This document shows, in pieces, positions 1-5,824 of a stretch of 6,082 bases of DNA. The stretch is from Rickettsiales bacterium (GTDB lineage: Bacteria; Pseudomonadota; Alphaproteobacteria; Rickettsiales; UBA998). A model generated the notes under the pieces. It was not told the DNA's origin and did not search any database. It saw only the letters and a list, made by a program, of their open reading frames with translations. Location: contig JAIEPI010000150.1 of NCBI GenBank assembly GCA_019749855.1, positions 1 to 6,082 of the forward strand, in the 5' to 3' direction. Numbering within the stretch: position 1 is the stretch's first letter; the number at the start of each line of letters is the position of its first letter. Both the position numbers and the translations under genes were made by a program.

Positions 1-883
1 CAGCGACTGCACGAATGGCCTGCTCAAACTGACTGGTGGCGCAGGCATCCATCGTCCAGTGGCCTGAATTATGTGGGCGTGGTGCCAACTCATTCACTAT
101 CAATTGATTGTTTTCACATAAAAACAACTCAACGGCGAGTAAACCTATTAAATCACATTTGATCGCTAATGTCTGAGCAATTTCCTGCGCCTGAAGCGCC
201 ACCTCAGGCTCAACCTGCGCCGGATAATAGCTTTCATGTAAAATATGATGTTGATGCACATTACGTGTTAAAGGAAATACGGTCATCTCACCCACACGAT
301 TACGTGCCACGATGATGGACAGCTCAGCAGTAAACTCAACAAACCCCTCCAGTACACAAGGCTGCTCACCGAGAGCCTGCCAAGCCTCTTCTGCTTGCAC
401 TGCATTTGTGATCAGAAACTGACCTTTGCCATCATAGCCCATACAGGCTGTTTTCAGGATGGCGGGCGTACCAAGCATTGCAAGTCCCTCTCGCAGGTCC
501 TGCAGGGACATCACCGGATGAAAAGGCGCTGTGGCAATAGCTTGCTGCGCGATAAACTCTTTTTCGCGTAAGCGGTGCTGTGTGACATCCAACACCTGTG
601 GGCCAGGCATCACCGCCACCAGTGATTGCAATAATCGCAATGATGTCACTGGGATATTTTCAAACTCCAGCGTGACACAATCCACCTCGCTCGCAAACTT
701 CCGCAACGCCGTTTCATCCGTATAATCGGCAAGAGTGACTTGGCGCGAAACTTCTGCCGCCGGAGCCTCCGCTTCATCAGAGTAAATATGCACATGATAG
801 CCCAGACGCGATGCGGCCATGCTCATCATACGCCCTAATTGACCACCTCCGAGAATGCCGATGGTTGAGCCAATGGCCAGCAT
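1..883 (-). CDS. purK: N5-carboxyaminoimidazole ribonucleotide synthase PurK (3' end beyond the window)
   Basis: Cytosolic ATP-grasp enzyme that converts 5-aminoimidazole ribonucleotide, ATP and bicarbonate to N5-CAIR, the substrate of PurE in purine biosynthesis. Reading the minus strand from the ATG at 883-881 gives an open frame of 294 codons to the window edge. The start MLAIGSTIGILGGGQLGRMM carries the family's N-terminal nucleotide-fold motif (GGGQLGRM, about residues 12-19). Further in are TLEFENIP, the ATP-grasp segment ILKTACMGYDGKGQF, and near the edge the diagnostic NELAPRPHNSGHWT followed by SQFEQ. PurK is usually about 355-380 residues, so roughly the last 60-80 lie outside. The start is 10 bases after the purE stop, so the two are almost certainly cotranscribed. 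There is no strong ribosome binding site (only a weak TGAGAC), which fits translational coupling to purE. Confidence 0.97.
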   Translation of the reverse strand, partial: MLAIGSTIGILGGGQLGRMMSMAASRLGYHVHIYSDEAEAPAAEVSRQVTLADYTDETALRKFASEVDCVTLEFENIPVTSLRLLQSLVAVMPGPQVLDVTQHRLREKEFIAQQAIATAPFHPVMSLQDLREGLAMLGTPAILKTACMGYDGKGQFLITNAVQAEEAWQALGEQPCVLEGFVEFTAELSIIVARNRVGEMTVFPLTRNVHQHHILHESYYPAQVEPEVALQAQEIAQTLAIKCDLIGLLAVELFLCENNQLIVNELAPRPHNSGHWTMDACATSQFEQAIRAVA

Positions 884-893
884 GTGAATAGTC

Positions 894-1388
894 TCAGGTA
901 ACGGTTGGAAATTCAGCGACACTATCGGTCTGTGCCGCACGATAGGTTTTCAGGCGCTTACGCAGTGACTCGTCATGCAGTGCCAGAATGGATGCCGCCA
1001 ATAGCGCCGCATTCTTGGCGCCCGCAGGGCCAATCGCTAATGTACCCACCGGAATACCGCCAGGCATCTGCACAATGGAGAGCAGGCTGTCCATGCCATC
1101 AAGCGCTTCGCTGCGCACCGGAACCCCGAGCACTGGCAGAATGGTAAGTGCCGAGGCCATTCCAGGCAAATGCGCTGCACCACCAGCTCCGGCAATAATC
1201 ACCTGAAGTCCTCTGGATTCCGCCGTTTTAGCATATTCATACAGCCGCTCAGGCGTACGGTGTGCCGATACGATTTTGCACTCATGTGCTACCTGAAGCT
1301 CATCAAGTAATGCGGCAGCGTGTTTCATGGTTGACCAGTCAGACTGGCTGCCCATAATGATGCCGATAGTAACTGCCGTTTTTTGCAT
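894..1388 (-). CDS. purE: N5-carboxyaminoimidazole ribonucleotide mutase PurE (class I)
   Basis: Cytosolic mutase that moves the carboxyl group of N5-CAIR to give CAIR in purine synthesis; its substrate comes from PurK, encoded immediately downstream. The 164-residue product has the full family signature: IGIIMGSQSDW (residues 8-18, phosphate binding), IVSAHRTPER (39-48) with the catalytic His at about 43, AGAGGAAHLPGM (66-77), LPVLGVPV (84-91) and SIVQMPGGIPVGTLAIG (104-120). Presence of a PurK partner and the GSxSDW motif point to class I (mutase) rather than the class II AIR carboxylase. The length matches the usual 160-170 residues. The frame stays open upstream to 1619, but that extension lies antisense to the start of radC and has no PurE similarity, so the ATG at 1388-1386 is chosen. 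The ribosome binding site is weak. Confidence 0.97.
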   Translation of the reverse strand: MQKTAVTIGIIMGSQSDWSTMKHAAALLDELQVAHECKIVSAHRTPERLYEYAKTAESRGLQVIIAGAGGAAHLPGMASALTILPVLGVPVRSEALDGMDSLLSIVQMPGGIPVGTLAIGPAGAKNAALLAASILALHDESLRKRLKTYRAAQTDSVAEFPTVT

Positions 1389-1455
1389 AAAGTACGCATG
1401 CTCAAAGAAGGCGGGAACATAGCGAAAACCCATCTGGAAGGAAAGCATTTTTAGC
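1389..1455. promoter_or_regulatory. Divergent intergenic region between purE and radC
   Basis: These 67 bases separate two divergently transcribed genes, so promoter elements for both must lie here or inside the opposite gene's 5' end. I see no convincing sigma-70 pair on either strand. The only clear element is a purine-rich ribosome binding site for radC (AAGGAAAG, about 1438-1445) roughly 10 bases before its ATG. No PurR-like palindrome is evident. Confidence 0.4.
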
Positions 1456-2142
1456 ATGAGCACCAGTGACGAATCCATAAAAGGACATCGCGGGCGATTA
1501 CGTGAGCGATTTTTGAAAGGCGGACTGGTCGCAGTTGCAGAGTATGAAATGCTGGAATTAGTGTTGTTTTCCGCTAAGCCGCGTGGTGATGTCAAACCTT
1601 TAGCCAAGGCGCTCATCAAGAAATTTGGCAGTTTTGCTGCGGTTGTTAAGGCATCAACGCCTGCGTTGTTAGCGATTGATGGTGTCGGCGATGCGGTGAT
1701 TTCCGCTCTGCGTACGGTTGAGGCCTCAGCGGAGCTACTATTGAAACAGGAAATTGAGGCCCGCCCAGTGATTCAATCATGGACAGCACTTTTGGATTAC
1801 TGTCGCCTGACAATGGCTGAGAAAACCATTGAGGAGTTTCGCGTGATTTTTCTCAACCGTGCCAATATGTTAATTGCTGATGAAGTGCAGCAACGCGGCA
1901 CGGTGGACCATACGCCCATTTATCCGCGTGAAATCATCAAGCGCACACTGGAGCTAGGCGCCACCGCGATCATTCTCGTGCATAATCACCCCAGCGGCAA
2001 TCCCAGCCCTAGCAAAGACGATATCGACATGACGCAGTTGATCATTCAGGCGGCCAAGCCCTTCAACATAAGGGTGCATGATCACGTGATTGTCGCCAGA
2101 AAAGGCCATTATTCATTTAAGAGTCAGGGGCTTATAAGCTAA
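1456..2142 (+). CDS. radC: RadC family JAB/MPN-domain protein (UPF0758)
   Basis: A 228-residue full-length RadC. The N-terminal part (about 10-90) holds the RadC lead-in HRGRLRERFLKGG and a helix-hairpin-helix-like segment, LLAIDGVGDAVISAL (71-85). The C-terminal JAB/MPN metalloprotease-like domain (about 105-228) has a conserved Glu near 126, the motif HNHPSGNPSPSKDD with metal ligands His176, His178 and Asp189 in the HxHx7Sx2D pattern, and the DHVIV end motif near 209-213. All metal-site residues are present, so the domain should be intact. The historic 'DNA repair' label is doubtful: the original E. coli radC phenotype was reassigned to recG, and the true substrate is unknown. The ATG at 1456 is preceded by AAGGAAAG at good spacing. 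The gene diverges from purE and is followed 65 bases later by the Nudix gene on the same strand. I see no terminator between them. Confidence 0.95.
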   Translation: MSTSDESIKGHRGRLRERFLKGGLVAVAEYEMLELVLFSAKPRGDVKPLAKALIKKFGSFAAVVKASTPALLAIDGVGDAVISALRTVEASAELLLKQEIEARPVIQSWTALLDYCRLTMAEKTIEEFRVIFLNRANMLIADEVQQRGTVDHTPIYPREIIKRTLELGATAIILVHNHPSGNPSPSKDDIDMTQLIIQAAKPFNIRVHDHVIVARKGHYSFKSQGLIS

Positions 2143-2207
2143 TCCCCCAATAATGTCATAGAATCTTCACGTGCATGCCGGCAATCCATCATGAATAATA
2201 CTTAAAT

Positions 2208-3323
2208 ATGGCCAATTTAGCTTCAACAGAATCAAATAGAACAGCGATACAACCACAGCAAACGCACATAGGTGCGGTGCTGGCTGACCCTCGCTTACGC
2301 CAGATCCACGATCTGCGCGGCAGCATTCTCGGCATCGTTAATCGCTTCACTGGCCCACAAAAAGACGCGGATTTGCTGCGTGAATCACTCATCACTTCGC
2401 TTGCTTATGATATGCAGCAAGGTCGTGATGAGCACGGTGCCGTGGTGCGTGATCCGTTTATCTCCGAAACGCAAACCCGCATGATGCCTGAGGGCGCAAG
2501 GCAGGATACGCTCTACATCTCCCCCTTTCCGCATGCCTCGGTGGTGAGTGATGTGGCGGTGACCTACGCCATACCCGAAACTCAGGAAGTTTACGTCTTG
2601 CTGGAGCGCAAACTAAAGGATCCAAAACAGCCGCAGCTGGGACTCAAAGACGAGTTCATCCTGCCTGGCGGTCATCTTGAGCCCCATACACCCAATGAAG
2701 CGGGTCTCGCGACGCGGCCTTATGACAAGGATATCGCGGCAACAGTGCGCCGTGAATTGCAGGAAGAAACCAATCTGCATCTGCCAGAGCACTATGCGCC
2801 AAAATCACTGGGATCAGCGGCAGAATATGGCGTGAACGGTGATCCGCGTGAGCATAGCTTCATTGATTTCCGCCATGTGAATATGACGGGTAGCCAAGCG
2901 GATTTTCAGAAACTCAAACAAAGCATGCGGGCCGGAAGTGACGCCGCAGACATTCAATGGGTGAATGCGAAAGACCTTGAATTTCATCCCACCACCCCCA
3001 AACAAAATTTTGGCAGCACCATTTCGCGTTATCATGTGAATGCCATGATTGATGGCCAACTGAAGCATCTGCCACTGCGTGATGATCATGGGGATGCACT
3101 GGATCAGGCGGTGGCTCAGGCGCGGCTTCAGCTCATCAAAGAACTGCAAAAGCAGCATGGATTTTCTGAGCCGGCCGCCATCCCCTCCACTTCATTCGGG
3201 GCTCAGGCAGACGCGTTGCACCGTGAGAATGCGCAATCGCTGGCGAATCAACTGAAGCAAACGGGCGACTGGCAAAGCCGTGTGCGTCAATCCACGACGC
3301 CTGATTCAGCGCGTTCGCATTAA
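2208..3323 (+). CDS. Large Nudix-domain protein of unknown substrate
   Basis: A 371-residue protein with a central Nudix hydrolase domain (about 112-285). The domain begins with SDVAVTYAIPETQEVYVLLERK (114-135, a typical Nudix beta strand pair). The Nudix box is recognisable but split: EFILPGGHLEP (149-159) supplies the GGxxE half and RRELQEETNL (181-190) the REUxEE half. The spacing between them is about 13 residues longer than the usual 23-residue box. The metal-binding glutamates E183, E186 and E187 are kept, and a late IQWVNAKDLEF (249-259) matches the usual end of the fold. Residues 1-110 and 290-371 match nothing I recognise; the C-terminal part is Gln/Ala-rich and probably helical. No signal peptide or membrane segment is seen. 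The ATG at 2208 is the first in frame (a TAA lies just upstream) and lacks a clear ribosome binding site. Nudix enzymes cleave nucleoside diphosphate-linked compounds; the substrate here cannot be read from sequence. Confidence 0.82.
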   Translation: MANLASTESNRTAIQPQQTHIGAVLADPRLRQIHDLRGSILGIVNRFTGPQKDADLLRESLITSLAYDMQQGRDEHGAVVRDPFISETQTRMMPEGARQDTLYISPFPHASVVSDVAVTYAIPETQEVYVLLERKLKDPKQPQLGLKDEFILPGGHLEPHTPNEAGLATRPYDKDIAATVRRELQEETNLHLPEHYAPKSLGSAAEYGVNGDPREHSFIDFRHVNMTGSQADFQKLKQSMRAGSDAADIQWVNAKDLEFHPTTPKQNFGSTISRYHVNAMIDGQLKHLPLRDDHGDALDQAVAQARLQLIKELQKQHGFSEPAAIPSTSFGAQADALHRENAQSLANQLKQTGDWQSRVRQSTTPDSARSH

Positions 3324-3372
3324 GCCCATAGGCAATGGCCTTGTGATTTGCTAGAACCACATTGGCCCGCAC

Positions 3373-4206
3373 ATGTCCTATATCATTCACAGCTTTTACC
3401 AGTTTTTTGATTTTCCCCGTTTTCGTGACTGGAAGTCACCCCTTCTCTCGAGCATGCAACAGCACGCAGTGCTGGGCACCCTATTGCTGGCACCCGAAGG
3501 CATCAACGGCACGGTGAGTGGCACCGATGGAGGCCTCAGCATATTGCATCAGCTTTTGCAGACCATTCCTCAGCTCGCTCCGCTGGAGATAAAAATCAGC
3601 CACCATGAATCCCTGCCCTTTGGTACCGCCAAGGTCAAGCTCAAGGACGAGCTGATCTCACTAGGCGAACCCGCACATCCGCAGCATCAGGTGGGGCGTT
3701 ATGTGTCGCCGCAGGATTGGAACGCACTGATTAGCGATCCTGAGGTGATCGTCATCGATGCGCGCAACAGCTATGAGGCGCATTTGGGAAGTTTCAGTGG
3801 AGCGATCAACCCGCAGACGCGCAAGTTCAGCCAGCTTCCTGCCGCCACCCGCGCGCGCACCTCACCACAGCAGCACCGCAAGATCGCCAGCTTCTGCACC
3901 GGCGGCATTCGCTGTGAAAAATACACCGCATGGCTGCTGGCTGAGGGCTATGATGAAGTGTATCACCTGCAAGGCGGCATCCTCAATTACCTTGAGACCA
4001 TCCCACCAGAGCTAAGCCTGTGGCAGGGTAGCTGTTATGTGTTTGACGAGCGCGTGGCGGTCGGGCATGGTTTACAGCCGGATAACTCCATCACCACCTG
4101 CCCTGCGTGCGGCCACCCTTTAACCACCCAGGATCGCGCGCATGCGGAGTATGTCGCGGATGTGTCCTGCCCGCATTGTGCGCATTATCCACCCTCTAAC
4201 GCATGA
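3373..4206 (+). CDS. trhO: tRNA uridine(34) 5-hydroxylase TrhO (YceA family, rhodanese domain)
   Basis: Cytosolic enzyme that hydroxylates U34 of certain tRNAs using oxygen, the first step towards 5-methoxyuridine-type wobble modifications. The 277-residue protein has the N-terminal TrhO domain with LLLAPEGINGTVSG (37-50) and TAKVKLKDELISLG (85-98). A rhodanese domain follows (about 110-210): IVIDARNSYEAHLG, then the active loop ASFCTGGIRCEK (172-183) with catalytic Cys175 and the second family Cys181. QGGILNYLE and the typical GSCYVFDERVAVGHGL follow. The C-terminus has paired cysteines C243/C246 and C266/C269, a likely zinc-binding knuckle common in this family. The start fits the family N-terminus (MSYIIHSFYQFF), though no ribosome binding site is clear. 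It lies 49 bases after the Nudix gene and 10 before yacG. Confidence 0.95.
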   Translation: MSYIIHSFYQFFDFPRFRDWKSPLLSSMQQHAVLGTLLLAPEGINGTVSGTDGGLSILHQLLQTIPQLAPLEIKISHHESLPFGTAKVKLKDELISLGEPAHPQHQVGRYVSPQDWNALISDPEVIVIDARNSYEAHLGSFSGAINPQTRKFSQLPAATRARTSPQQHRKIASFCTGGIRCEKYTAWLLAEGYDEVYHLQGGILNYLETIPPELSLWQGSCYVFDERVAVGHGLQPDNSITTCPACGHPLTTQDRAHAEYVADVSCPHCAHYPPSNA

Positions 4207-4216
4207 CATCACATCC

Positions 4217-4387
4217 ATGACCACTACCTGCCCCATCTGCAAAGCCAACGCACACGCCAGTCACGCGCCTTTCTGTTCGCAACGCTGCGCCGATATGGAT
4301 CTGGGGCGCTGGGTCACCGGACGTTACGCCATACCGGTGATGGAGGATGATGGCATGCCCGATGACGACGAAAATGGTGAGGCCTAG
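4217..4387 (+). CDS. yacG: DNA gyrase inhibitor YacG (zinc-binding)
   Basis: A 56-residue zinc protein. The family binds GyrB and blocks DNA binding by gyrase, as shown for E. coli YacG. The product MTTTCPICKANAH... has four zinc ligands, Cys5, Cys8, Cys20 and Cys24 (CxxC and CxxxC), in the family context PFCSQRCADMDLGRWVTGRYAIP (about 18-40). An acidic tail follows (EDDGMPDDDENGEA), also typical. The frame stays open upstream to 4142, but those codons overlap trhO in another frame and the family starts just before the first CxxC, so the ATG at 4217 is chosen. It lies 10 bases after the trhO stop without a recognisable ribosome binding site, suggesting coupling to trhO. In many alphaproteobacteria yacG sits next to maf and a tRNA-Phe; here the tRNA is present but maf is not. 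Confidence 0.94.
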   Translation: MTTTCPICKANAHASHAPFCSQRCADMDLGRWVTGRYAIPVMEDDGMPDDDENGEA

Positions 4388-4400
4388 TCATTATCTTCGC

Positions 4401-4429
4401 TAGACAGGTTACAGCGCATTATATATAAC
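4401..4429 (+). promoter_or_regulatory. Sigma-70-type promoter for tRNA-Phe
   Basis: TAGACA at 4401-4406 (5 of 6 bases of the TTGACA -35 consensus) is followed after 17 bases by TATAAC at 4424-4429 (5 of 6 of TATAAT). The predicted start near 4436 would give a leader of about 20 bases before the mature tRNA 5' end at 4456. Placement just after yacG and before the tRNA supports independent tRNA transcription. The call rests on consensus match only. Confidence 0.65.
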
Positions 4430-4455
4430 GCCACTTCGAGACGTACCAACCGTGC

Positions 4456-4531
4456 GCCCGGATAGCTCAGTTGGTAGAGCAAGGGATTGAAAATCCCTGT
4501 GTCGCTGGTTCGATTCCGGCTCCGGGCACCA
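4456..4531 (+). tRNA. tRNA-Phe (GAA anticodon)
   Basis: A complete 76-base cloverleaf with encoded CCA. The acceptor stem is GCCCGGA (4456-4462) with TCCGGGC (4521-4527), the D stem GCTC/GAGC (4465-4468/4477-4480), and the anticodon stem AGGGA/TCCCT with loop TTGAAAA. The anticodon GAA is at 4489-4491, reading the Phe codons UUU and UUC. The T arm contains GGTTCGATTCC, and ACCA closes the 3' end (4528-4531), so CCA need not be added after transcription. Every stem pairs properly, with no intron or broken arm. Confidence 0.99.
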
Positions 4532-4556
4532 CCCTATTTCCCCTTTTCTCAGTACC

Positions 4557-4578
4557 ATCCCCTTGCGTAGGGATTTTT
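4557..4578 (+). terminator. Putative intrinsic terminator after tRNA-Phe
   Basis: A short stem ATCCC (4557-4561) and GGGAT (4570-4574) around an eight-base loop runs into TTTTT (4574-4578). Flanking TACC (4553-4556) and GGTA (4579-4582) could extend pairing across the T run. It lies 25 bases after the tRNA, where termination is expected. The stem is only five pairs, so strength is uncertain. Confidence 0.5.
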
Positions 4579-4586
4579 GGTATGTG

Positions 4587-4688
4587 TTTGAACGCTTGCG
4601 CGCATGTCAACCCTCTCCCCTTCGCCCTGTCATCCCAGCGAAGGCTGGGCTGCATCACCGCTTTCAATCCCTTTGAGCGCCTGCGCGC
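4587..4688. repeat. Imperfect 17-base direct repeat flanking a palindromic repeat
   Basis: TTTGAACGCTTGCGCGC at 4587-4603 recurs as TTTGAGCGCCTGCGCGC at 4672-4688, matching at 15 of 17 positions. The CCCAGC/GCTGGG element at 4625-4660 lies between the copies. They could be remnants of a duplicated target or parts of a larger repeat unit. The GC-rich simple composition means chance similarity is not excluded. Confidence 0.45.
4625..4660. repeat. Dispersed palindromic repeat, copy 1
   Basis: A 36-base unit starting CCCTGTCAT, containing the hairpin CCCAGC-GAAG-GCTGGG, and ending GCATCACCG. It matches the copy at 4913-4948 at all but one position (CTG versus CAG after the hairpin) and shares its first 26 bases with the copy at 6005, apart from one loop base. 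Each copy follows a pyrimidine-rich run. Similar GTCATCCCAGC-type intergenic repeats are known in several proteobacterial groups. Confidence 0.85.
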
Positions 4689-4720
4689 GCAGCGGTAAAC
4701 TCTGGCGGGCATTCGTGCTT

Positions 4721-4774
4721 ACCCTCGCCCCTTTAAGGGGAGAGGGTGCGCACCGCGTGCGCGGGTGAGGGGTG
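4721..4774. repeat. Compound CCCTC/GAGGG palindrome with a nested hairpin (element A)
   Basis: ACCCTC-G-CCCC (4721-4731) pairs with GGGG-A-GAGGGT (4737-4747) around TTTAA, giving a stem broken by one G/A mismatch. A second small hairpin follows at once, GCGCAC-CGC-GTGCGC (4748-4762), then GGGTGAGGGGTG (4763-4774), which complements the left arm of element B. The GAGAGGG...GGGTGAGGG layout matches widespread small palindromic repeats of proteobacterial intergenic regions. Confidence 0.75.
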
Positions 4775-4817
4775 GCAAATGATACCTTCACTCCACTGTT
4801 GAAGCCTCTTGAAAGAC

Positions 4818-4854
4818 ACCCTCACCCTACCCTCTCCCTCAGTGAGGGAGAGGG
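4818..4854. repeat. CCCTC/GAGGG palindrome (element B), inverted relative to A
   Basis: The core is a perfect inverted repeat: CCCTCTCCCTCA at 4830-4841 and TGAGGGAGAGGG at 4843-4854 around a single central G. The preceding CACCCTCACCC (4818-4828) is the reverse complement, give or take one G, of the right end of element A. A and B are therefore the same repeat type in opposite orientations, 43 bases apart. There is no T run, so it is not a standard intrinsic terminator, although the hairpin could stabilise 3' ends. Confidence 0.8.
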
Positions 4855-4912
4855 AATCCGTGCCATCCCAAATCCCGCCTCTCCTCCCGTCATGCCAGAC
4901 CCCGAACCTTCT

Positions 4913-4948
4913 CCCTGTCATCCCAGCGAAGGCTGGGCAGCATCACCG
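4913..4948. repeat. Dispersed palindromic repeat, copy 2
   Basis: A 36-base unit with hairpin CCCAGC-GAAG-GCTGGG, differing from copy 1 by one base. It lies 27 bases beyond the stop of the minus-strand gene, where its hairpin could end up in that transcript's 3' region. No T or A tract accompanies it. Confidence 0.85.
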
Positions 4949-4975
4949 AGTTCACCAGCGTAACGACTAGAACTG

Positions 4976-5824
4976 CTAAGCGCGACCACGCTGTGGTGGG
5001 TTTGCTGGTACGCCCCTCGCACTTGTGTGTAGCATCTCTTGCGCCTGACTGGGATAAAGCCCACCTTTCACCAACTCAACGAATTGGCCCAGATTCTCAG
5101 CGGTGACAGCATCGAAACATTCTGGTTTTTCTAGCCTTAATGCCTCCAGCTCGCCTTGCTGTAAACGCTGCAAATCCGAGTCGCTGAGCACACCGCGCAC
5201 ACGCTTGTCTCGCAATGCCGGATAAAAATGCTCTTGTTTACTGATGTAGCCCGTACCATGCAGATACGGAAAAATACTCTCTTGGTCAGATTCGATCAGC
5301 CAATTTTTATCCGCTGCAGTGAATTTTTTTTCATCAGCATTTATCGCGTCCTTATCCACGCCCACCAGCGTACCGTCTGGTAATTTACCAATATCGCCAC
5401 TGTAATAGGTAAAATCCTCAACAGAATACCCTTTCGCCTTTAGATGGCGCTCAAAAGCATCTGCCTCTTTTTGCGTAACATCCGTCTCAATCTGAGGCAT
5501 TATTTCGTAAAAATAACTATCCCATGTGCCATGCTTGACGGTCTGTAACTGCTCATGAATTTCCTCGGGGGGCACGGTATCTGATTTATCAAGAACATAT
5601 CGCAGACGTAGTACTTGGCCCGCCGTCGTTTTAAAAACTGCACCTGAGGAACCGCATGCAACCGGGGCGAACGACCTGAAACCTTCTTTTTCCAAAAGTT
5701 TATCAAATCCATCTAAAACAACGCCTAATGCTAACTCACGCGCCACTTCTCTTCCCGTGGCTTGATAAAGCGCTTTGCAGCACTCGCTCAGACTCCTGAA
5801 TTGTTCCTGCTTATGCAATGCCAT
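4976..5824 (-). CDS. Hypothetical protein with weak protein-kinase-like motifs
   Basis: A 282-residue protein I do not recognise. Visible features: ACGSSGAVFKTTAGQVLRLRY (57-77) resembles a kinase glycine-rich loop with the following strand, with Arg rather than Lys at the usual ATP-anchor position. YFYEIMPQIE (104-113) could be a hinge. SGDIGKLPDGTLVGVDKDAI (142-161) resembles the compact catalytic-loop plus metal-Asp region ('xNxGxLPDGxxVxxD') of small kinase-fold proteins, with Asp157 as the candidate metal ligand; an HRD motif and a canonical loop Asn are absent. The tail is charged, with Gln/Leu-rich helices and a Pro/Arg-rich end. No signal peptide or membrane span is seen. Base composition looks more AT-rich than the neighbours. 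The ATG at 5824 is preferred (GAGG three bases upstream); in-frame GTG codons at 5839 and 5833 are alternatives. The kinase reading is inference from motif shape; coding itself is well supported by the long frame. Confidence 0.75.
   Translation of the reverse strand: MALHKQEQFRSLSECCKALYQATGREVARELALGVVLDGFDKLLEKEGFRSFAPVACGSSGAVFKTTAGQVLRLRYVLDKSDTVPPEEIHEQLQTVKHGTWDSYFYEIMPQIETDVTQKEADAFERHLKAKGYSVEDFTYYSGDIGKLPDGTLVGVDKDAINADEKKFTAADKNWLIESDQESIFPYLHGTGYISKQEHFYPALRDKRVRGVLSDSDLQRLQQGELEALRLEKPECFDAVTAENLGQFVELVKGGLYPSQAQEMLHTSARGVPANPPQRGRA

Larger units (their letters stand above)
4532..4975. other. Gene-free, repeat-rich intergenic region
   Basis: These 444 bases between tRNA-Phe and the stop of the next minus-strand gene hold no credible coding sequence. 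Short open frames exist on both strands but run across palindromes and lack family similarity or ribosome binding sites. The region contains the tRNA terminator, two copies of the CCCAGC/GCTGGG repeat, a degenerate third (around 4887-4900, CCCGTCATGCCAGAC), two CCCTC/GAGGG palindromes in opposite orientation, and a 17-base imperfect direct repeat. It looks like a landing zone for small palindromic elements between two convergent transcripts. Confidence 0.8.

Noticed and set aside
531..725. 64-codon plus-strand frame opposite purK
   Set aside because: It lies wholly inside purK on the other strand and its composition is not protein-like.
905..1206. Two plus-strand open frames opposite purE
   Set aside because: They are antisense shadows of a strongly conserved gene, with no similarity or ribosome binding site.
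1389..1619. Upstream in-frame extension of purE on the minus strand, which would give a 241-residue protein
   Set aside because: The extension lies antisense to the radC start and has no PurE similarity; the family N-terminus begins at the ATG at 1388.
2194..2207. AATAAT as a -10 element giving near-leaderless transcription of the Nudix gene
   Set aside because: It matches 5 of 6 consensus bases, but no -35 is found at any reasonable spacing.
2814..3390. Several minus-strand open frames opposite the Nudix gene
   Set aside because: They are antisense to a gene with a clear Nudix domain and show no recognisable domain of their own.
4467..4712. Open frames on both strands running through tRNA-Phe and the downstream repeats
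   Set aside because: They overlap a functional-looking tRNA and palindromic DNA. The peptide GAGIEPATQGFSIPC is a familiar artefact of translating tRNA genes.
4625..4948. Possible CRISPR array from the two near-identical 36-base repeats
   Set aside because: There are only two copies 252 bases apart, with no regular spacers, no cas genes, and other palindromes in between.
4733..4963. Short open frames across the CCCTC/GAGGG palindromes
   Set aside because: Low-complexity translation of palindromic repeats, with no ribosome binding site or conserved sequence.
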